Notes: generated from the letters alone by a model not told the origin. A stretch of DNA of 7,364 bases from CAZRHH01 sp964599885 (GCA_964599885.1 CAZRHH010000116.1:1-7364); one strand, 5' to 3'. Shown: positions 1 to 6,261, counted from the stretch's first letter. Numbers and translations are program-made.

Positions 1-56
<56 letters not shown>

Positions 57-66
57 AAGGTAACCG

Positions 67-1035
67 CTATCGTGGCAGCTTCGCGAGGACGGCTTCCGCC
101 TCGCGGATCATGTCGGCGATGATGGCGGCGGCGGGCCTGATGCTCGTAATCAAGCCGGCTGACTGGCCGGCGTAGGCGGAGTGCGCGCGCTCGGGCGCTT
201 CGTTCGGCGTGGCGGACTCGGCGAGGATCGCGGTGCGTTGCGCGCGGAGTTCGTCTTCTCGGCCGTGCCATTCGCGGGCGAAGGGTGTGGCGAGCGTGCG
301 ACCGCTGATGCCGTCAGGCCAGCGCAAGCCGTCGACGATGTCGAATACGTCCGTGAAGAGAGTATCGTCGGCGTTGGAGGCGACGATCATATCGGCGTGA
401 CCACGCGATGACGGGGTCGCTTCGGTTGCGGCTACGAAGCGCGTGCCCATGATCGCGCCCTGCGCGCCGAGCGCGAGCGCCGCGACGAGGCCACGCCCAT
501 CGGCGATACCACCCGCGGCGATCACGGGGATACCGCCGGCAAGATCGACGGCTTGCGGGACGAGCGCCATGGTCGCGACGCTGCCGGTGTGGCCACCGGC
601 CTCGCCGCCCTGCGCGATGATCGCGTCGACGCCGGCAGCGGCTGCTTCGCGGGCGCCGGCGACGGTTTGCACCTGGTTGAGGACGAGTATGCCGGCGGAT
701 TGCGCGCGGGCTGCGTGAGCGCCGGGCGCGCCGAAACTCAGCGTGATCGACGGCACGCGTTCCTCGATGCAGACGTCGAGGAATTGCGGCGCCTGATCGA
801 GAAGGTATGACCAGAGGTTGACGCTGAACGGCTTCGACGTGAGGGCACGGACAGCGCGGATGTCGTTACGCAGGGCATCCGGGCCGCCGCGCGAGATGCC
901 GCCGAGACCGCCGAGGCCGCCCGCCTCCGAGACTGCGGCAGCGAGCGCGGGCCCGGCGGTGCCACCCGCCATGCCGGCGTTGCCGATGGGCACGTCGATA
1001 CCGAACAGATCGCAGAGGGGTGTGCGGATGGTCAT
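67..1035 (-). CDS. Nitronate monooxygenase (2-nitropropane dioxygenase-like FMN enzyme)
   Basis: This 322-aa cytosolic TIM-barrel flavoprotein is of the NMO/NPD family, whose members oxidise propionate-3-nitronate or other alkyl nitronates; some relatives are instead enoyl reductases or NAD(P)H:quinone reductases. The N-terminus (TPLCDLFGIDVPI, then the Gly/Ala-rich AGMAGG segment) is typical of the family. The QGGEAGGHTG motif at residues 142-151 carries His149, the expected catalytic base. IPVIAAGGIADGRG (169-182) and GAQGAIMGTRF (190-200) form the FMN phosphate site. Length is normal and both ends look intact. The ATG at 1035 sits directly before the conserved N-terminus; the Shine-Dalgarno is weak (CAGGAT abutting the start). 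It lies 60 nt downstream of the DinB-family gene on the same strand and may be the last gene of that unit. The physiological substrate cannot be decided from sequence. Confidence 0.9.
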   Translation of the reverse strand: MTIRTPLCDLFGIDVPIGNAGMAGGTAGPALAAAVSEAGGLGGLGGISRGGPDALRNDIRAVRALTSKPFSVNLWSYLLDQAPQFLDVCIEERVPSITLSFGAPGAHAARAQSAGILVLNQVQTVAGAREAAAAGVDAIIAQGGEAGGHTGSVATMALVPQAVDLAGGIPVIAAGGIADGRGLVAALALGAQGAIMGTRFVAATEATPSSRGHADMIVASNADDTLFTDVFDIVDGLRWPDGISGRTLATPFAREWHGREDELRAQRTAILAESATPNEAPERAHSAYAGQSAGLITSIRPAAAIIADMIREAEAVLAKLPR

Positions 1036-1095
1036 ATCCTGGTGGCCCCGTCGCTGATCCCTGGTCGCTGTTGGCTCAAGTATGCCACTGCATGC

Positions 1096-1620
1096 TCACA
1101 CATCATAGAAGCGGCGGGTGTTGCCCATGCGGTCGACCAGGCCGGACTGCAGCATCGACGCGATCTGCTTGATGTGCATGAGGTCGTGGTAGGCCCACTG
1201 GTGCACGATGTTGCCGACAGTGATCTCGCCCGCTTCGTCGTGATCGCCTGCCGCGGCGAGGTGTGTGGCATCGAGCGTTCGCAGCCAAGCGACGTGCTCG
1301 CGGCGGCGCTCGGTGAGTTCGTCCAGCAGCGACGAGACCGTGCGCTCGCCGTATCCGCCCTCGATGAGGCGCGCAGGCGCATCGATCGAGCGTATGAACG
1401 GACGCTGTTCGTCGAGGATCCGGTGGATGCGTGTTGAGATGATGCCGCATTCCGCGTCGACGATGTGACCGAGTGCGTCGCGCACGCTCCAACCGTCGTC
1501 GCGGGGGTCAGTGAGCGCATCTTCGGGCTGTCCGGCGAGGAGTTCGCGGAGGAGCGCGGGCGTCGTGTTAAGGATCGCCAGCGCGGCGGGATCGATGGGT
1601 GTGATCGGTGAGTTCGTCAT
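1096..1620 (-). CDS. DinB family protein (putative metal-binding four-helix bundle)
   Basis: The 174-aa protein has the DinB/YfiT-like pattern: a leading helix (LLRELLAGQPEDAL), the DDGWSVRDALGHIVDAE segment around residues 41-57, and a C-terminal HQWAYHDLMHIKQI helix (140-153). His52, His145 and His149 are positioned as the usual metal-binding triad. Family members include bacillithiol- and mycothiol-dependent transferases and many DNA-damage-inducible proteins of unknown activity; no specific reaction can be assigned. The start codon overlaps the stop of the upstream EamA transporter gene as ATGA (1617-1620), and no Shine-Dalgarno is visible before it, so translation is probably coupled to that gene. 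Another possible reading of the family is a small-molecule thiol transferase; the sequence alone does not decide it. Confidence 0.85.
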   Translation of the reverse strand: MTNSPITPIDPAALAILNTTPALLRELLAGQPEDALTDPRDDGWSVRDALGHIVDAECGIISTRIHRILDEQRPFIRSIDAPARLIEGGYGERTVSSLLDELTERRREHVAWLRTLDATHLAAAGDHDEAGEITVGNIVHQWAYHDLMHIKQIASMLQSGLVDRMGNTRRFYDV

Positions 1621-2501
1621 AGCAGTACGAGCCAGATGCCAGCTATCGTGACGGCCGTGCCGACGAGCATGCGCGGCGTCAGTTTCTCGGCGAGGAAGAG
1701 CATGCCCATTGGTATCGCAAAGACGGGCGCGGAGGTCGTGACGAACGCCGTGCGCGCAGCGCCAATGTCTTCGACGGCGTAGATGAACAAGACGCTACCC
1801 AGTCCGGTGCCGAGCACGCCGGCGATCGCGACGATGACGAGGCTGCGCGGCGAAAGCAGCCGCAGCGGGCGTTGGGTGCGGGACGTGAGACCGATGGTGA
1901 CGATGACGGCGGCGGAGGCGGCAGGGATGCGCAGGCTGGCGGCGCCGAGCGCGTCGAGGTTGCCCTGTTGTCCGCGGAGCCAGACGGTCGCCAGTGACCA
2001 GGCGAACGCCGCCGCAAGCGCGAACACGACGCCGCGGACGAGTTCGACTTTCACGGCGCTGGCGGCGTCGGCGCGGCGCTGCTCGAGGACGATCGACGTG
2101 ATGCCGGCGACGATCAGCGCGCCGCCGATCGGCACGGTCCAGGTCAGTTCTTCCCCGAGCAGGAGGACGGCGAGCAGGAACGTCAGAAACGGGTAGGCGC
2201 TGTTGGTGATCGGGAACGTGCGCGTGACACCGAGCGAGCCAAGCGCATTGATGTAGAGCGTGTCGCCGACGGCCTGGCCGATGATGCCGGAACCCATCAT
2301 CGAGACGCCGGTGATGAACGTCATCTCCTGGAACTGGACAAGGCCCGCCGTCGCGACGAGCGCGCCGATGAGCATCAAGCTCGCTGTCAGACTGCGGACG
2401 CCGGACATGACGAGGGGCTGCAGGCGCCCGGACTGCGAGGCGAGCAGCACACTGGTGAGCGCCCAGAGCGCGGATGATGCCAATGCAGCGGCCGCGCCCA
2501 T
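1617..2501 (-). CDS. EamA/DMT-superfamily transporter
   Basis: This 294-aa, very hydrophobic inner-membrane protein is built as two homologous halves, the classical ten-helix duplicated EamA architecture. The halves are seen in the parallel segments around residues 78-139 (ending FLTFLLAVLLLGEELT, then a final helix) and 231-294 (ending GMLFLAEKLTPRMLVG, then a final helix). A short charged linker (EQRRADAASAVKVELVRG, about 140-157) separates them. Family members export amino acids, nucleosides or other metabolites, or import small solutes; the substrate here is unknown. The ATG at 2501 is preceded by a purine-rich GGGAACGGA that can serve as ribosome binding site. The stop codon overlaps the start of the DinB-family gene by 4 nt. 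It begins 102 nt after the Rieske gene ends, so it may have its own promoter, but I see no convincing one. Confidence 0.9.
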   Translation of the reverse strand: MGAAAALASSALWALTSVLLASQSGRLQPLVMSGVRSLTASLMLIGALVATAGLVQFQEMTFITGVSMMGSGIIGQAVGDTLYINALGSLGVTRTFPITNSAYPFLTFLLAVLLLGEELTWTVPIGGALIVAGITSIVLEQRRADAASAVKVELVRGVVFALAAAFAWSLATVWLRGQQGNLDALGAASLRIPAASAAVIVTIGLTSRTQRPLRLLSPRSLVIVAIAGVLGTGLGSVLFIYAVEDIGAARTAFVTTSAPVFAIPMGMLFLAEKLTPRMLVGTAVTIAGIWLVLL

Positions 2502-2567
2502 TCCGTTCCCGATCTATGCATGTTGTTGGTGCGGATGTGTCAGCGTAGCGGCGGGAGTCCATAGCCG

Positions 2568-2602
2568 GAAGCGGCGGTGGGAGGTGAGAAGCGGGAGGTG
2601 GG
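2568..2602. repeat. Short imperfect direct repeat in 102-nt intergenic spacer
   Basis: The spacer between the EamA gene and the Rieske gene (2502-2603) ends in a purine-rich, low-complexity stretch. GAAGCGG occurs at 2568-2574 and 2588-2594, and GGGAGGTG at 2579-2586 and 2593-2600, so a roughly 20-nt unit is repeated once with a 5-nt deletion. It lies immediately next to the Rieske stop codon (2604-2606). No inverted repeat followed by a T-run was found, so it is not an obvious intrinsic terminator. Its function is unknown; slippage-generated sequence is the simplest explanation. Confidence 0.6.
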
Positions 2603-2603
2603 G

Positions 2604-3614
2604 CTAGTCGGCCGCGGCGAGCGCTTGCAGGACGAGTTGCTGGACGTGGGCGACGCCCTGCTCATGCGTCGGGCTGAAAAAGCCGCCGGCATATAGGCCC
2701 GATGCATAGTTGCGCTGCACGGCCTCGCAGATGATGCGGTCTTCATCGAGGATGGTGTCGGAGGACCTGATCGCGGCGGTCATCTCTTCTTCGGGCGTGT
2801 CATCGGCGAAGAAGAATGCGTAATCGATGCGAGTGGTCTGCGGGCCATCGGGCGCATACGTTTCGATGCACATGCCGTTGGGATACAGATTGACGGCGAG
2901 GCCAGGAAAGCGCCATAGCCAGGCGCCGGATGTCGCCGATCCATCGCGCGTGGGCGCGGTATGAACGCTATAGCCGTCACAAACGTCGACGCGGTACTGG
3001 CGGGCATCGATCTGCTTGTTGAGGCCGGGATGCACGAGCGGGATGTGGTAGCCCTCCTGGTAGTTCTCGGCGTAGACCTTCCAGTTGGCGGCGATCAGAT
3101 GGCTTGAGCGGTGCATCGCTTTGAACGACTCCATCGGATAGTCAGCGCATTCGCCAGCGAGACCACCGAGCCAGTCGGTGAGCGGCGGTGTCGCTACGTC
3201 GAGGCTCGCGAAGACGAGGCCGCGCCATGCTTCGGCGCGCGCGCTCACGAGCGACAGTTCCTGAGTGCGGAGACCGGCGTCCCCGAAGTCACGCGCGGTG
3301 CGCAGGCTGCCATTCAGGCTGTACGTCCAGCCGTGGTACTGGCAGACGAAGCTGCTGCACTGGCCGGCGCCGTCCCACATCAGCGGACCGCCTCGATGCC
3401 GGCAGACGTTGTGGAACGCGCGCAGGGTCCCGCCGTCCTTGACGACGACGATCGGGTAACCGGCGATGCTGGTCGCAAGGTAGTCGCCGGAGTTGGCAAG
3501 CTGGCCGATGTCGGCGATGCACGTCCATGAACGCGCGAATATCGCTTCGCGCTCCCGGGCGTAGACCTTGGCGTCGGTGTAATCGGTGGCGGAGAGCATC
3601 GTACGCTGCGCCAT
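2604..3614 (-). CDS. Rieske [2Fe-2S] non-heme iron oxygenase, catalytic (alpha) subunit
   Basis: This 336-aa protein has an N-terminal Rieske domain with Cys71-X-His73 (NVCRHRGGPL) and Cys91-X2-His94 (FVCQYHGWTY), the complete cluster ligand set. The catalytic domain begins near ANWKVYAENYQEGYHIPLVH (176-195): His190 and His195 are the predicted Fe ligands, and Asp292 in ILDEDRIICEAVQ is the third. Glu187 occupies the position of the interdomain bridging acid, usually Asp. The domain is compact (alpha subunits often exceed 400 aa), but both ends look complete. The bridging Glu and the C-terminal SPTHEQGVAHVQQLV segment recall the choline/carnitine monooxygenase and glycine-betaine demethylase branch rather than classical aromatic dioxygenases; this is from memory of the family. 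No beta subunit, ferredoxin or reductase is encoded here, so electrons must come from elsewhere. The start is 8 nt downstream of pheA, with TAGGCGG as a plausible ribosome binding site. Substrate unknown. Confidence 0.92.
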   Translation of the reverse strand: MAQRTMLSATDYTDAKVYAREREAIFARSWTCIADIGQLANSGDYLATSIAGYPIVVVKDGGTLRAFHNVCRHRGGPLMWDGAGQCSSFVCQYHGWTYSLNGSLRTARDFGDAGLRTQELSLVSARAEAWRGLVFASLDVATPPLTDWLGGLAGECADYPMESFKAMHRSSHLIAANWKVYAENYQEGYHIPLVHPGLNKQIDARQYRVDVCDGYSVHTAPTRDGSATSGAWLWRFPGLAVNLYPNGMCIETYAPDGPQTTRIDYAFFFADDTPEEEMTAAIRSSDTILDEDRIICEAVQRNYASGLYAGGFFSPTHEQGVAHVQQLVLQALAAAD

Positions 3615-3622
3615 CGGGCCGC

Positions 3623-4450
3623 CTACTCGCGCCAGATGGGATACGAGCCGAAGATCTTGAAGAAGACGGCCTGCTCATTCACGGCGGCGAGCGCCTGGGC
3701 GACGATCGGATCGTCGCGGTGCCCCTCGACATCGATCAGGAAGATGTAGACGCCGAGTTCTTCGCCGGACGGGCGCGATTCGATCTTCGTCATATTGATC
3801 GCGCGATCGGAGAACTCGTGCAGGACGCTAACGAGCGTGCCCGGGCGATCGTGCGCGACGGCGAACGCGATGGAGGTCTTGTCGGCGCCTGTTTGCGTGG
3901 CGCCTTCGCTGGCGAGGACGACGAAGCGCGTCTTGTTGACGCGTGAGTCTTCAATGCCGCGTTCGATAATTTCGGCGCCGTAGATCTCGGCGGCGCGAGC
4001 GGGCCCGATCGCGGCGGCGCGCGGCGTGCGCATGGCAATGGCGACGGCTTCGGCGTTAGAGAGTGCTGCTTCGGTGCGGGCATCGGGGAAATTCGTTTCG
4101 AGATACTGACGGCACTGGCCGAGCGATTGCGGGTGCGAGAAGATCACGTCGATCTCGGCGCGATCGGCGCCGGACGGCATCATCAGGCAATGCTCGATGG
4201 GCAGGACGATCTCGCCGCAGAGCGCGATGTCATCGCGGATCAGCACATCGACCGTGTCGGTGATGCTGCCCTGCAGACTGTTCTCGATCGGCACCACGCC
4301 GCGGTCAGCGTCGCCATTCTCGACGGTGCGGGCGATGGCGGCAATCGTCGGACAGGGGACAAGCGTGGCATCCGGATAGGCGCGCATCGCAGCTACTTCG
4401 GTGTTGGTACCTGCCGGCCCGAGGTAGGCGACGCGCGTGGGGGGTTCCAT
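3623..4450 (-). CDS. pheA: Prephenate dehydratase (monofunctional, ACT domain)
   Basis: The enzyme converts prephenate to phenylpyruvate, the penultimate step of phenylalanine synthesis, in the cytosol. The 275-aa length is right for the monofunctional form: no chorismate mutase domain is attached. The catalytic domain shows VAYLGPAGTNTE (7-18), PIENSLQGS (54-62), HPQSLGQC (106-113) and the essential Thr of NKTRF (172-176). A C-terminal ACT domain (about 190-272) has GTLV (204-207, canonical GALV) and a perfect ESRP (224-227), the two motifs that form the phenylalanine-binding site, so feedback inhibition by Phe is expected. Its ATG overlaps the TAA of the upstream RCK gene by one base (TAATG at 4450) and no Shine-Dalgarno is visible, pointing to translational coupling. 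The Rieske gene follows after 8 nt. Confidence 0.97.
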   Translation of the reverse strand: MEPPTRVAYLGPAGTNTEVAAMRAYPDATLVPCPTIAAIARTVENGDADRGVVPIENSLQGSITDTVDVLIRDDIALCGEIVLPIEHCLMMPSGADRAEIDVIFSHPQSLGQCRQYLETNFPDARTEAALSNAEAVAIAMRTPRAAAIGPARAAEIYGAEIIERGIEDSRVNKTRFVVLASEGATQTGADKTSIAFAVAHDRPGTLVSVLHEFSDRAINMTKIESRPSGEELGVYIFLIDVEGHRDDPIVAQALAAVNEQAVFFKIFGSYPIWRE

Positions 4451-5130
4451 TAGAAGCTGCGGGTAGGCGGGGGTGCGAGCAACGCCTCGCGCAGCGCGTC
4501 CTCGCTCTCATGCAGCGTGACAGCGACGATCTCGTCGCCGGCGTGCAGGATCGTTTCGCCGGACGGCACTTTCGGCTGGCCATCCTCCCCCACGACGAGG
4601 CAGATCATCGACTGGAAGGGAAGCATCGTCGCCTTGACGGCGCGACCGACGACGCGCGACTCGGCGGGGATGCGCAGTTCGACGATCTCGAGCCCGCTGC
4701 CTGTGAGCTTCATCAGCGGGATGAGCTGATGCGTCGGCAGTTCCTGTTCGATGTGCGCCATGATCGCCGACGTCGCGCTGACGGTGATATCGACTTCGAG
4801 TTTGCGGAAGATCTCTTCGTTGGTGGGGTTGTTGATGCGTGCGACGGTGCGGGCGACGTTGAAGCGCTGCTTGGCGACCTGGCACGAAACGAGGTTGTCT
4901 TCGTCATCGCCGGTGACGGCCAGGAGCATGTCGGCGCGAGCCGTGCCGGCCTTATCGAGCACGGTCGCTTCGCAGCCATCGCCTTCCATGACGATGTCGC
5001 CGAGTTCGTCGGCGATCTCACGCGCCTTTTCGGCGTCCTGCTCGATGAGGAGCACCTCGTGATTTGCTTCGACCAGTTCCTTCGCGAGATGGAAGCCGAC
5101 TTTGCCACCGCCTACGACGATGATGTACAT
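4450..5130 (-). CDS. TrkA/KtrA-type RCK protein (RCK_N + RCK_C)
   Basis: This 226-aa cytosolic regulatory subunit is of the type that gates K+ uptake channels or other transporters. The Rossmann RCK_N domain has GGGKVG (7-12), the acidic Glu30 at the end of the second strand (consistent with NAD(H)/nucleotide binding), EGDGCE (49-54), TGDDEDN (73-79) and ARINNP (97-102). The RCK_C (TrkA_C) domain follows from about 135 to 215 (ELRIPAESRVVGRAV, then PSGETILHAGDEIVAV). RCK_C is the domain that binds c-di-AMP in several studied homologues; whether this one does is unknown. Length equals single-unit KtrA/CeoB-type proteins, half of E. coli TrkA. The start abuts the stop of the upstream RCK_N-only gene with no gap; AGGA 10 nt upstream can serve as ribosome binding site. 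No channel gene is in the window. Confidence 0.93.
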   Translation of the reverse strand: MYIIVVGGGKVGFHLAKELVEANHEVLLIEQDAEKAREIADELGDIVMEGDGCEATVLDKAGTARADMLLAVTGDDEDNLVSCQVAKQRFNVARTVARINNPTNEEIFRKLEVDITVSATSAIMAHIEQELPTHQLIPLMKLTGSGLEIVELRIPAESRVVGRAVKATMLPFQSMICLVVGEDGQPKVPSGETILHAGDEIVAVTLHESEDALREALLAPPPTRSF

Positions 5131-5589
5131 CTACGCGTTATCCTGCCGCAGGAACTCCGCGGTGATCTCGCTGGCCTGTTCGTCCGTGTCTGCTTCGATG
5201 ATGCGCTTGAGCCGCTTGGACTGAACGCGCGACGGATTGATCGTGCGCAGGCCCATGTTGCGGTACATCTCTTCGCGCAGGGGATCGAAGACGCGGCTGG
5301 CGGCGACCTTCACGCCGAAGACGTGTTTGGCGATCTGTGCTGCCATGACGTTGCGGTTGTCGCCGCGGGTGGTGCTGACGAAGACGTCCGCTTTACCGAC
5401 GCCGATCTTGCGCTGGACATCGACATCCATGCCATTGCCGACGTAGGTGCTGCCGCTAAACCCGTCGGGCAGGAAGCGGAATGCTTCCGGGTCAACATCA
5501 AGGACGAGCACGTCGTTGCCTTCTTCGCTCATATCGGCGGCGAGCGCGGCGCCGACGCGGCCACATCCCATGATCACAACCTTCATCAT
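5131..5589 (-). CDS. RCK_N-only (TrkA N-terminal) NAD-binding protein
   Basis: This 152-aa protein consists of a single Rossmann RCK_N domain: GCGRVG (8-13), Asp31 closing the second strand, GNGMDVDVQ (51-59), STTRGDNRN (72-80) and SRVFDPLREEMYRNMG (98-113). It ends with a charged helix (about 124-150) where the RCK_C domain would be expected; that domain is absent, and the stop codon is directly followed by the next ATG, so this does not look like a recent frameshift. Together with the following full-length RCK protein it resembles the paired TrkA-like genes known from mycobacteria (CeoB/CeoC), except that one partner is shortened. A heteromeric RCK ring is plausible. The start is ATGATG at 5589-5584 and either Met could be used; the nearest purine patch (CGGA) lies about 13 nt upstream. 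Confidence 0.9.
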   Translation of the reverse strand: MMKVVIMGCGRVGAALAADMSEEGNDVLVLDVDPEAFRFLPDGFSGSTYVGNGMDVDVQRKIGVGKADVFVSTTRGDNRNVMAAQIAKHVFGVKVAASRVFDPLREEMYRNMGLRTINPSRVQSKRLKRIIEADTDEQASEITAEFLRQDNA

Positions 5590-5605
5590 CGCGCGCTTGG
5601 TCCGA

Positions 5606-6055
5606 TCATTCTTGCACCGGGTGACGCCAGAGCCAGACGCTGCATGGCGCTGCCTTGAGAACGTATTGCGTGAGGCGCCCCATCTGGTACTCGCCGAGGG
5701 GCGCCTTGTGCTCGGCGCCCATGAGGATCAAATCGACGCCACGCTCCATCGCCTCGTCGACGATGGCGTGACCGGCCTCCCGCGCCTGCAGCAGCTCGCC
5801 TTCGATACGGAAGTCTGCCTCAGCAGCGGCGCGTTCGGCGCGCGTGAGCACATCTTCACCGCCGGAGGCCTCTTCGGCCAGTTCGGCGTCGAGAGGTAGC
5901 GAGCGCTTCACCTCGATGACGTGCACGGCATATACCTTACCCTTGTTTCGCTTGGCGATGGTGCAGGCGAGGGTAACCGCGTCCATGCTGGCGGGTGAGC
6001 CGTCTACCGGAACGAGTATGGAGCGGACGCCGGCCGTAGGGTCAGTTCCAGCCAA
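5606..6055 (-). CDS. Universal stress protein (UspA family), divergent ATP motif
   Basis: This 149-aa single-domain Usp fold starts with SILVPVDGSPASMDAV (12-27) and ends with VLKAAPCSVWLWR (132-144), both characteristic. The nucleotide-binding signature G-X2-G-X9-G-(S/T) is recognisable at 113-127 but altered: Gly113 and Gly126 are kept, while His116 and Arg127 replace Gly and Ser/Thr. ATP binding is therefore doubtful. The start is a TTG: an in-frame TGA lies three codons upstream, and the next ATG (residue 24) would remove the first beta-strand. GGAG occurs 12 nt upstream, slightly far. It is the first gene of the minus-strand operon, 48 nt from the predicted transcription start and 16 nt ahead of the RCK_N-only gene, so it is likely co-expressed with the RCK pair and may modulate the same transporter. 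Confidence 0.92.
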   Translation of the reverse strand: MAGTDPTAGVRSILVPVDGSPASMDAVTLACTIAKRNKGKVYAVHVIEVKRSLPLDAELAEEASGGEDVLTRAERAAAEADFRIEGELLQAREAGHAIVDEAMERGVDLILMGAEHKAPLGEYQMGRLTQYVLKAAPCSVWLWRHPVQE

Positions 6056-6073
6056 CTTGAATCATTACTCCGC

Positions 6074-6087
6074 TTGCCTGAAGGCAA
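6074..6087. promoter_or_regulatory. 14-bp inverted repeat in the Usp operon leader
   Basis: TTGCCT and AGGCAA form a perfect 6-bp inverted repeat separated by two bases (GA on the plus strand). It lies between the predicted transcription start (about 6103) and the start codon of the universal stress protein gene, next to its GGAG. The two-base gap is too tight for an RNA hairpin using all six pairs, so a protein-binding operator for a dimeric repressor is more likely than a structured RNA. The regulator is unknown, and an inverted repeat of this size can arise by chance. Confidence 0.3.
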
Positions 6088-6109
6088 TCCTGACCACCGG
6101 CGTCCCGGC

Positions 6110-6138
6110 ATTATAGGAACGGCCCGATCTAGCGGCAA
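6110..6138 (-). promoter_or_regulatory. Predicted sigma-70-type promoter of the Usp-RCK-pheA-Rieske operon
   Basis: On the minus strand a perfect -10 hexamer TATAAT (6115 to 6110) is preceded by TTGCCG (6138 to 6133; four of six matches to TTGACA) at the optimal 17-bp spacing. Such an AT-rich perfect -10 stands out in this GC-rich sequence. The predicted start of transcription is near 6103, leaving a leader of about 48 nt before the TTG start of the universal stress protein gene. It is the only convincing promoter I see on this strand, and the following five genes are spaced -1 to 16 nt apart, so it probably drives all of them. Confidence 0.7.
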
Positions 6139-6172
6139 ACCTGCAGCGCCTGCGATGTGGACCGCCTGGCTG

Positions 6173-6204
6173 CTCCTACCTCCTAGTATTCAAGCCGCCT
6201 CCTA
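6173..6204. repeat. Three CTCCTA repeats in the divergent intergenic region
   Basis: The hexamer CTCCTA occurs at 6173-6178, 6180-6185 and 6199-6204 in a 32-bp stretch; on the minus strand these read TAGGAG. The last two are extended to CCTCCTA. They sit 35-70 bp upstream of the minus-strand promoter and about 95-125 bp upstream of the preferred start of the plus-strand gene, a position suited to binding sites of a regulator serving either side. Spacings of 7 and 19 bp are not clean helical turns, so the case is weak. Confidence 0.3.
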
Positions 6205-6261
6205 TGGCGAAGGCAGCCCGCCTAGACGATACCCCTAATAGTTGGAAATTGCACCGCCAGC

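Noticed and set aside
1036..1095. Terminator or separate promoter between DinB-family and nitronate monooxygenase genes
   Set aside because: Only a 4-bp hairpin (ATGC/GCAT) and no T-run or promoter hexamers are visible in the 60 nt.
2510..2543. Promoter for the EamA gene (CTGACA at 2543 to 2538 on the minus strand)
   Set aside because: The -35-like hexamer matches five of six, but no -10 better than three of six is found at an acceptable spacing.
1795..2562. A 255-codon minus-strand frame overlapping the EamA gene
   Set aside because: The translation is Arg/His/Pro-rich and disordered, while the overlapping frame encodes a clear ten-helix transporter.
4510..5658. A 382-codon open frame on the plus strand opposite the two RCK genes
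   Set aside because: It is antisense to two well-recognised proteins, rich in Asp, Arg, Ala and Val as expected from the complement of GC-rich codons, spans their junction, and matches no family. It is a codon-composition shadow.
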